Position numbers and translations under genes: made by a program | In this document: in pieces, positions 58,521-64,000 of the stretch | How positions within the stretch are numbered: position 1 is the first letter of the stretch | Layout: each line of letters begins with the position of its first letter | Notes under the pieces: generated by a model | What the model saw: only the letters and a program-made list of their open reading frames with translations | Database searches by the model: none | Told to the model about the DNA's origin: nothing | DNA from: Flavobacteriales bacterium | GTDB taxonomy: Bacteria; Bacteroidota; Bacteroidia; Flavobacteriales_F; PHOS-HE28 | DNA: 64,000 nucleotides | Direction: 5' to 3' | NCBI GenBank assembly: GCA_020635655.1 | Contig: JACJZI010000011.1 | Span: forward strand, 57,845 to 121,844

Positions 58521-59600
58521 ATGAACGCCCGACGCAAGCGATTTCTCTATTGGGGCACCCAATTGGTCGGCTGGGGATCCTACGTCGGGCTGTTCGCGCT
58601 TTGGAACTACTTCAATGGCAGCCTGAGCCAGCGTTCCGTCAAGGTGCTGGTGATGGTCTTCGTCATCGGCGTCATTGTCAGCCATCTCTTCCGGGATACG
58701 ATCATCCGCCGCGGATGGCTGGACAGGCCCATCGGTTACCTGCCACCGAGACTGGCCCTGGGGGCGCTCTTGAACGGGGTGCTGGCGACCGTGGCGGAAG
58801 TGCTCACGGTAGACCTGTTCTTTCCGGACCACGAACCCTTGCTGACCGGTGCCCCTTTGAAGCTTGTCAACCACCTCTTGAACTGGGTGGTGCTGTTGCT
58901 GCTCTGGTCGCTCGCATACCTTACCTATCACTACTTCGCCAAGAACCGCCGGGAGGAGATCCGCAACCTGCGCCTGGAAACGGCCGACCGGGAGAACCAA
59001 TTGATGAACCTGCGGGCGCAGATCAACCCGCACTTCATGTTCAATGCGTTGAACAACATCCGAGCGCTCATCGATGAGGACCCGGACAGGGCCAAGCAGA
59101 GCATCACGCGGCTGAGCGCCATCCTGCGCAATGCCATGACATCGGTAAAACGCAAGGTTGTGCCGCTGGGTGAGGAGATCGACATCGTGCGGGCCTACCT
59201 CGACCTGGAACACATGCGGTTCGAGGAGCGACTGCGGGTGCACTATGCCATTGAGGAGGGGATCGAACGGGAACAGGTGCCGCCCATGCTGCTGCAGACC
59301 CTCGTGGAGAACGCTGTCCGCCATGGCATCGGCAGGCTCACGGCCGGTGGCGACCTGCACGTGATCGCACACCGGGCGAACGGCGGCCTGGACCTGATCG
59401 TACGCAATTCGGGCACCTACCGGCCCGGCGTGGTGAACGGCACCGGTATCGGGCTAAGGAACACCCGGAAACGCCTGAGCCTCCTCTATGGCCGCGATGC
59501 CTCGATCCATATCGCCGAACAAAATGGCGAGGTGGTGACCCATGTGCATCTGCCGACCCGGATCGCGCCCACCAGGACCCTCGAAGACCGAACCACCTGA
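58521..59600 (+). CDS. LytS-type sensor histidine kinase
   Basis: The 359-residue protein has four hydrophobic segments in its first 140 residues and then a His_kinase domain: LRAQINPHFMFNALNNIRALI with the phosphorylated His, LGEEIDIVRAYLDLEHMRF, and ATPase motifs LLQTLVENAVRHGI and GTGIGLRNTRKRL. This is the LytS/YpdA-type short kinase. It is followed after 2 bases by a LytTR response regulator. The signal sensed by the membrane domain is unknown. Confidence 0.95.
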   Translation: MNARRKRFLYWGTQLVGWGSYVGLFALWNYFNGSLSQRSVKVLVMVFVIGVIVSHLFRDTIIRRGWLDRPIGYLPPRLALGALLNGVLATVAEVLTVDLFFPDHEPLLTGAPLKLVNHLLNWVVLLLLWSLAYLTYHYFAKNRREEIRNLRLETADRENQLMNLRAQINPHFMFNALNNIRALIDEDPDRAKQSITRLSAILRNAMTSVKRKVVPLGEEIDIVRAYLDLEHMRFEERLRVHYAIEEGIEREQVPPMLLQTLVENAVRHGIGRLTAGGDLHVIAHRANGGLDLIVRNSGTYRPGVVNGTGIGLRNTRKRLSLLYGRDASIHIAEQNGEVVTHVHLPTRIAPTRTLEDRTT

Positions 59601-59602
59601 CC

Positions 59603-60331
59603 ATGAAAGCACTGATCATTGACGATGAGCGGTTGGCCCGCAAGGAGCTCATGACCCTCCTGGCCGCACATGAGGGCATCGAGGTCGTGGGCGAGGCGGC
59701 CAATGCCGAGGAGGCCGAAGAGGCGATCCACACGCACCGTCCCGATCTCCTGTTCCTGGACGTGAACATGCCGGGACGCAACGGTTTCGAACTGCTCGAG
59801 AACCTCGATCAGGTCCCACATGTCATCTTCGTCACGGCCTATGACGAACACGCCCTGAAGGCATTCCAGGTGAACGCGCTGGACTATCTCATGAAGCCGA
59901 TCGACCCGGATCGCCTGGGCGCTGCGATCGACAGGCTGCCGAGCAAGGTGGAGGGAGACCCCCCCTCACGGACCGTCCTGAAGGCCGAGGACCAGATCTT
60001 CCTGAAGGATGGTGAGAAATGCTGGTTCGTGACCCTGAAGGACGTCCGTCTATTCGAAAGCGAAGGCAACTATGTGCGTGTGCGCTTCGATGATCAGAAA
60101 CCCCTCGTCCTGCGCAGCCTCAATAATCTGGAGAAGAAGCTCGACCCACATGCGTTCTTTCGCGCCAACCGGAAGTTCATCGTGAACCTCCGCTGGGTGG
60201 AGAAGATCGAACCGTGGTTCAATGGTGGTCTGATGGTGAAGTTGAAGAGCAGGGACCGGAACGGTGAACCCGAGCAGGTGGAGGTGAGCCGACGCCAGGC
60301 ATCACGCTTCAAGGAACTCCTCAGTCTTTAA
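59603..60331 (+). CDS. LytTR-family response regulator
   Basis: The 242-residue protein has a receiver domain (IDDERLARKEL, phospho-acceptor Asp53 in LFLDVNMPG, LMKPI) and a LytTR DNA-binding domain (VRLFESEGNYVRV, RSLNNLEKKLDPHAFFRANRKFIVN). It acts with the kinase encoded just upstream. The next gene is a T9SS cargo gene, but direct control is not shown. Confidence 0.95.
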   Translation: MKALIIDDERLARKELMTLLAAHEGIEVVGEAANAEEAEEAIHTHRPDLLFLDVNMPGRNGFELLENLDQVPHVIFVTAYDEHALKAFQVNALDYLMKPIDPDRLGAAIDRLPSKVEGDPPSRTVLKAEDQIFLKDGEKCWFVTLKDVRLFESEGNYVRVRFDDQKPLVLRSLNNLEKKLDPHAFFRANRKFIVNLRWVEKIEPWFNGGLMVKLKSRDRNGEPEQVEVSRRQASRFKELLSL

Positions 60332-60384
60332 TGTCCGGCCAGCGCGACCTGGCAACGCGTCGTCCTACCGATGCGGCGAACATG

Positions 60385-60392
60385 TATCTTGC
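60385..60392 (+). promoter_or_regulatory. TATCTTGC site before a T9SS cargo gene
   Basis: TATCTTGC lies 20 bases before the ATG at 60413. It is identical to the minus-strand site at 49058-49065. Confidence 0.45.
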
Positions 60393-60412
60393 CTGTTCCC
60401 AAACGTTGCGCC

Positions 60413-62509
60413 ATGACCAGGACCCTGACCCCGCTCCTCCTCCTATTCGCCCTTCCCCTATTGGCCGCCACCGGCGGACCGGACCAGTACGGCTATATCT
60501 GGAAGGACAGCAATGAACCCGACGGACCCACGTTCAATTGGATCGACATCACCAGCAACGGGATCCCCGTGACGGGATTGGCCGACGACAATGTCGTAGG
60601 CCCCTTCGTCATGACCACCAACATGCCCTTCTACTGGTATTCCCAGAAGAAGATCTGGATCGGCAGCAACGGCTATATCGCGTTCAACAGTGTGAACATC
60701 GCCAGCCCCTTCCCCACCATACCGCTGGCCGGAGGGGCGAACGACTACATCGCTGCACTGACCTCGGACCTCAACTTCGCAGGCGCGGGCAATCCGGCGC
60801 AGTGTTTCGTATACGACAATGTCGATACCACGATCATCAGCTACATCAATGTGCCGTTCTGGTCGAGCCTGGCGCCCAGCTACACGGGTTCGAACACGTT
60901 CCAGATCATCCTGAACAAGGCGGACAGCACGATCACGATCCAATACCTGCAACAGACCGGGCTCACGCAGAACAACGATCTGCTGGTCGGGATCGAGAGC
61001 ATCACCGGCGACATCGGACTGCAGCACTCGGCCGACATCTACCCCGCGGCCGATTATGCCGTCCGGTTCTACGCTCCGGTCACTCCGTTGCTGGATATCA
61101 CCGACGCCGCCGTTGACTGGCTCACACAAACCGGGTCGCGCGGGCTTACGCTCAAGCGCAACGGACCGGCGTTCACCATGACGATGCACGTGATGAACAC
61201 GGGCAATCAGGACGTGGACGACGTGCTTGCCGTGGGGGCTGTGCTCAATGCGTCCAACCTGGTCGTGGCCACCGATCAGACCACCATCGCCCATCTCGGA
61301 CCGGGCGCCGATACGCTCATCACCTTCCCGACCAGCTATGTGCCGCCGTCGGCAGGGGTGTACCGGTTCCGGGGGACGATCTCCAACATCCCGAACGAAC
61401 TCGTGACGAGCAACAACCAACGCGAACAGGAGATCCAGGTGTATGACACGACCGCCGCCGTATTGAGCGTGGATTGGGCGGGTGCCGCGGACGATGGCAT
61501 CGGGATCGGCTGGAGCGGGGGCAACGGGGGCGTGGGGGTCTACCTGGAGGCCCCCTTCTATCCCTGCCAGGTGGCCGCCACCACGGTCCGGATCACGTCC
61601 AACCTCGGCCCGAGCAACTTCACGATGAAGGTGTTCGATGACGACGGGATGGATGGCGCACCCGGCACGCTGCTCGATTCGATCATGGTGCAGGCAGTGG
61701 ACGGTGCCGCAGGGGACCATACCTACGCGCTGGCCAACCCCTTCCTCTGGACCGATGGCGGTCTGTACGTACAATGGTACATGCAGGGGGAGAACGTGAA
61801 CATCGCCCAGGACATCGCTCCACCGTTCTCGCTCCATACTTACGAGGTGCTCGATGGCGTATGGGCGGAATACCGCGATCGCGAGACCAGCGACTGGCAC
61901 CTGGGATTGCAGGTGACCCAACTGCCGGTGTACGATGCCGGATGCGTGGCATTCTTCGGGGTCACGCCGGGGCTTGATGTGACCCAACCGCTGAACGTCC
62001 GGACCTGGGTGAAGAACTTCGGCAACCAAGTGATCTCGAATTTCCCGGTGAACTACCGTTTCAACAACGATCCTGTTGTGACGGAGAACTTCAACACCAC
62101 CCTGCAGCCCGGTGACTCCAGCCTCTACACGTTCAACCAACAACTCCTGCCGCTGAACACCGTCAGCGGCGATCTGTGCACCTGGTCCGATCAACCCAAT
62201 GACAGTGATGCACAGAACGACACCACCTGCGTGAACATCGATCTTATCGCAGGGCTTGAGGAGCTTGCATCCGGCGGGCCACAGCTTGGACCGAACCCTG
62301 CAGCGGACCGTTTGACGATCACCGGCTATGGTGCGCGGCAAGGCAGCCTGACGCTCGTCGACCTCTCCGGTCGACAGGTCGGCGAGTGGACCCTTGCATC
62401 TGGGGACCGTAGCGTGATCGATCTGCACGACACGCCGGAGGGAACGTATCTCTACCAACTGATCGCGGGGCCTTCCGTGGTTACCGGCAAATTGATCGTG
62501 GCCCGATAG
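60413..62509 (+). CDS. T9SS cargo protein with CARDB-like domain
   Basis: From the ATG at 60413 the 698-residue protein has a signal peptide (about 1-19, ending LLAAT), an N-terminal beta domain with YWYSQKKIWIGSNGYIAF, a CARDB-like domain (FTMTMHVMNTGNQDVDDVL, VYRFRGTISN), further beta-rich parts and a T9SS sorting domain (LGPNPAADRLTITG, GTYLYQLI). No enzymatic motif was recognised. It is probably a surface protein that binds other molecules. The upstream open frame begins 42 bases earlier but lacks a signal peptide there. Confidence 0.84.
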   Translation: MTRTLTPLLLLFALPLLAATGGPDQYGYIWKDSNEPDGPTFNWIDITSNGIPVTGLADDNVVGPFVMTTNMPFYWYSQKKIWIGSNGYIAFNSVNIASPFPTIPLAGGANDYIAALTSDLNFAGAGNPAQCFVYDNVDTTIISYINVPFWSSLAPSYTGSNTFQIILNKADSTITIQYLQQTGLTQNNDLLVGIESITGDIGLQHSADIYPAADYAVRFYAPVTPLLDITDAAVDWLTQTGSRGLTLKRNGPAFTMTMHVMNTGNQDVDDVLAVGAVLNASNLVVATDQTTIAHLGPGADTLITFPTSYVPPSAGVYRFRGTISNIPNELVTSNNQREQEIQVYDTTAAVLSVDWAGAADDGIGIGWSGGNGGVGVYLEAPFYPCQVAATTVRITSNLGPSNFTMKVFDDDGMDGAPGTLLDSIMVQAVDGAAGDHTYALANPFLWTDGGLYVQWYMQGENVNIAQDIAPPFSLHTYEVLDGVWAEYRDRETSDWHLGLQVTQLPVYDAGCVAFFGVTPGLDVTQPLNVRTWVKNFGNQVISNFPVNYRFNNDPVVTENFNTTLQPGDSSLYTFNQQLLPLNTVSGDLCTWSDQPNDSDAQNDTTCVNIDLIAGLEELASGGPQLGPNPAADRLTITGYGARQGSLTLVDLSGRQVGEWTLASGDRSVIDLHDTPEGTYLYQLIAGPSVVTGKLIVAR

Positions 62510-62524
62510 CCGCCCATGCGACCT

Positions 62525-62532
62525 TACCTTTG
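62525..62532 (+). promoter_or_regulatory. -7 box TACCTTTG before the OmpH-like gene
   Basis: Full match, 35 bases before the ATG at 62568. A perfect hairpin begins at its last base. Confidence 0.5.
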
Positions 62533-62560
62533 AGCGCCCCGATCACGGGGCGCTCTCATT
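62532..62560 (+). terminator. Perfect 10-bp hairpin between T9SS and OmpH-like genes
   Basis: GAGCGCCCCG (62532-62541) and CGGGGCGCTC (62546-62555) pair perfectly across the loop ATCA, followed by ATTTC. It can end transcription of the upstream T9SS gene, but being just downstream of the -7 box it would also lie at the start of the OmpH-like message. Confidence 0.7.
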
Positions 62561-62567
62561 TCATGCC

Positions 62568-63233
62568 ATGAACAGGAAACTCGGCTATCTGCTCCTCATC
62601 TGGAATGTGGCGCTCTCGCTATTGGTCGGCTGGGGGCTCACGCGAGGGGCGCAGCACGATCGGACCGTCCAGGTGGCTCCATCCATGGATGCGGAGCCCG
62701 CACGATCGACCGTGCCAGCAAGACCGGACAGCATTGGGAGCGGCCCATTGCGGATCGCCTATTTCTTCATGGACAGCGTGCAGAACAGGTATGAACTGGT
62801 GAAGGAGAAGGGTGAGCACTTCCGGCGCGAAGGCCAACGCCTGCAGAGCAATCTCCAGGGAGAATTGAGCAAGGCGCAGAAACGATACGACGAACTGACG
62901 CAAAAGGACCATACCTACAGCACCAATGCCGAGATCGAGGCGGACCAACGGGAACTGCAGGGCCTGGTGGGCAGGATACAGGACCTCCAGAGCCAGGGGG
63001 AACAACGCATGCAGGACCTTGAGGTGAAGATGCTGTCGGAGATCTCCGACGAGATCATGGACTTCCTGAAGGAGTACAACAGCGCAGCGGGCTACGATTA
63101 CATCTTCAGCGTACAAACGGGAGGACAGATATGGGTCGGCAACAAAGGTCTGGACATCACGAACGAAGTGGTCGATGGCCTCAACGCCCGTCATCGGGCC
63201 AACAGGGCCGACAGCACGGCCAATAAGCACTGA
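62568..63233 (+). CDS. OmpH/Skp-family periplasmic protein
   Basis: The 221-residue protein has one N-terminal hydrophobic segment (about 5-26), a Pro-rich linker, then a Skp-like unit: LRIAYFFMDSVQNRYELVK followed by a long coiled coil (about 80-165) and a final YDYIFSVQTGGQIWVGNKGLDIT strand region. Skp proteins guide unfolded outer-membrane proteins across the periplasm. The N-terminal segment lacks a clear cleavage site, so it may be membrane-anchored. Its stop overlaps the DUF4924 start as TGATG. Confidence 0.88.
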   Translation: MNRKLGYLLLIWNVALSLLVGWGLTRGAQHDRTVQVAPSMDAEPARSTVPARPDSIGSGPLRIAYFFMDSVQNRYELVKEKGEHFRREGQRLQSNLQGELSKAQKRYDELTQKDHTYSTNAEIEADQRELQGLVGRIQDLQSQGEQRMQDLEVKMLSEISDEIMDFLKEYNSAAGYDYIFSVQTGGQIWVGNKGLDITNEVVDGLNARHRANRADSTANKH

Positions 63234-63784
63234 TGGACCTGTTCGAAGAGGAACGCAGCGACAACATCGCCAGCTACGTGGTGCGCATGTGGCATGTGGA
63301 GGACCTGATGCGCGCGCACGACCTCCGCTTCGAAAAGGTGCGGGAACTGCTGGTGGACGACCTGCCCGGCGGAGCGGACCAACGGGCCGCCGCGATGGCC
63401 TGGTACCGATCGGTGATCGACCGGATGAAACAGGAGGGCCTGGAAAAGCAGGGACATCTCACCGAAGTGACCGAGGCGATACATGACCTGGAGACGCTGC
63501 ACAAGGCATTGATCGAGGTGGTCAAGGATGCCGACTACATCCGCTTGTTCGAGGCGGCCGTGCCGGGTATCCTGGCGTTGGAGGAACATGCCCCACGTGA
63601 GGATGATCGCGGCCCGATCGAGACCTGTTTCACGGGGATCTACGGTGTGATGCTGCTTCGCGCACAGGGCCGGAAGCTCAGCGAGGGCACCGTGGAGGCC
63701 GACCAGCACATCCGACGACTGCTGGGAGCGCTCAGTGAGCACTACCGCAACATGCGCAAACTCCCCGGCGTGTCGCTGAATTGA
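63233..63784 (+). CDS. DUF4924 family protein
   Basis: The 183-residue helical protein has NIASYVVRMWHVEDLMRA and ETCFTGIYGVMLLRAQGRKLSEGT, the pattern of DUF4924, a family mostly limited to Bacteroidota. It has no signal peptide or membrane segment. Function unknown; it is coupled to the OmpH-like gene, as often seen with small helical partner proteins. Confidence 0.82.
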   Translation: MDLFEEERSDNIASYVVRMWHVEDLMRAHDLRFEKVRELLVDDLPGGADQRAAAMAWYRSVIDRMKQEGLEKQGHLTEVTEAIHDLETLHKALIEVVKDADYIRLFEAAVPGILALEEHAPREDDRGPIETCFTGIYGVMLLRAQGRKLSEGTVEADQHIRRLLGALSEHYRNMRKLPGVSLN

Positions 63785-64000
63785 TCAACGAGCCGTCTGC
63801 GCGATCAAGTGCAGCAGGAACCGATCGTGCACGGGAAAGTGGTACATGCCATGGCGTTCCCGAATGCGCGGATCGTTCCGGTCCTCCGGGTGACGGAGGT
63901 CCACGGCGAGTTGGCGTTCGAACCCGAGCGCGGCGGCATCATCGATGTTGCGCCGCGTGTAGGACCCGCTGGGCCAGGCCAGGGAGGTCACACTGGAACC
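63785..64000 (-). CDS. Polysaccharide deacetylase, C-terminal fragment (cut by window edge)
   Basis: The minus-strand frame runs off the right edge and ends at the TGA at 63785-63787. The visible 71 residues contain SVTSLAWPSGSYTRRNIDDAAALGFERQLAVDLRH-type sequence broken here as LAWPSGSYTRRN and ALGFERQLAVD, matching the C-terminal part of NodB-type deacetylases (the WPxGxY motif). The catalytic Asp and His residues lie outside the window. It would remove acetyl groups from chitin-like or peptidoglycan sugars. It ends 0 bases from the convergent DUF4924 gene. Confidence 0.75.
   Translation of the reverse strand, partial: GSSVTSLAWPSGSYTRRNIDDAAALGFERQLAVDLRHPEDRNDPRIRERHGMYHFPVHDRFLLHLIAQTAR

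Noticed and set aside
60335..60355. Small hairpin after the LytTR gene
   Set aside because: The 5-bp stem GCCAG/CTGGC with no T-run is too weak to call.
60458..62458. A 666-codon minus-strand open frame antisense to a T9SS cargo gene
   Set aside because: The opposite strand has a signal peptide, CARDB-like domain and sorting domain; the antisense frame has none.
1..64000. tRNA, rRNA, riboswitches, insertion sequences or prophage genes
   Set aside because: Gaps between genes are short and no T-loop, cloverleaf, transposase or integrase motif was recognised on either strand; small RNAs cannot be excluded by eye.

Overview
The window is a coding-dense, high-GC stretch (no gene-free gap above about 250 bases) of a Bacteroidota chromosome, most likely a high-GC member of the Flavobacteriales. 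This rests on four secreted proteins with type IX secretion (T9SS) C-terminal sorting domains, an exosortase with a PID-CTERM mini-protein, DUF4924 and SiaC/DUF1987 family proteins, a SpoT-Fur-PurA gene order, and repeated Bacteroidota-type -7 promoter boxes (TAnnTTTG and close variants). No rRNA, tRNA, CRISPR array, insertion sequence or prophage was seen.

Region 1 (1-23250, almost all minus strand) is a surface-polysaccharide locus. In transcription order it holds a Wzc/GumC-type chain-length protein fused to a BY-kinase, a Wzm/Wzt-type ABC exporter whose ATPase carries a C-terminal glycan-recognition domain, a sulfotransferase, a DegT-type sugar aminotransferase, a second diverged DegT-like gene on the plus strand, WbqC, an ATP-grasp/HAD fusion, an FkbM methyltransferase, an APH-like kinase, a SAM methyltransferase, seven complete glycosyltransferases, an MBOAT acyltransferase with its SGNH partner, and the start of an eighth glycosyltransferase cut by the window edge. 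The expected product is an ABC-exported, amino-sugar-containing glycan carrying sulfate, methyl and acyl groups and possibly a ligated small molecule.

Region 2 (23475-25537, plus) is a compact exosortase operon: a 71-residue secreted PID-CTERM protein, an exosortase with the Cys/Arg/His triad, its four-helix companion and a second sulfotransferase. It is divergent from wzc.

Region 3 (25576-47972) is mainly housekeeping: glyA, two tandem YdcF-like lipoproteins, fumarylacetoacetase, a bifunctional RelA/SpoT, Fur, a STAS protein, purA, an rRNA m5C methyltransferase, a TonB-like protein, a small heat-shock protein, a universal stress protein, a SiaC-family protein, several envelope or lipoprotein genes, a dienoyl-CoA-reductase-like SDR, a TPR protein, and a VWA / MoxR-like AAA / CPBP protease operon.

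Region 4 (48009-64000) is rich in secreted proteins: four T9SS cargo proteins, one of them a peptidylarginine/agmatine deiminase homologue, plus an M23/LysM peptidase with an outer-membrane barrel protein, a MltF-like transglycosylase with an ACP-phosphodiesterase homologue, a LytS/LytTR two-component pair, an OmpH-like protein, a DUF4924 protein and the C-terminus of a polysaccharide deacetylase.

Many genes are coupled by TGATG or ATGA stop-start overlaps, and many -7 boxes lie only 3-10 bases from the start codon, pointing to leaderless or near-leaderless mRNAs. All assignments come from reading the sequence; no database search was run.
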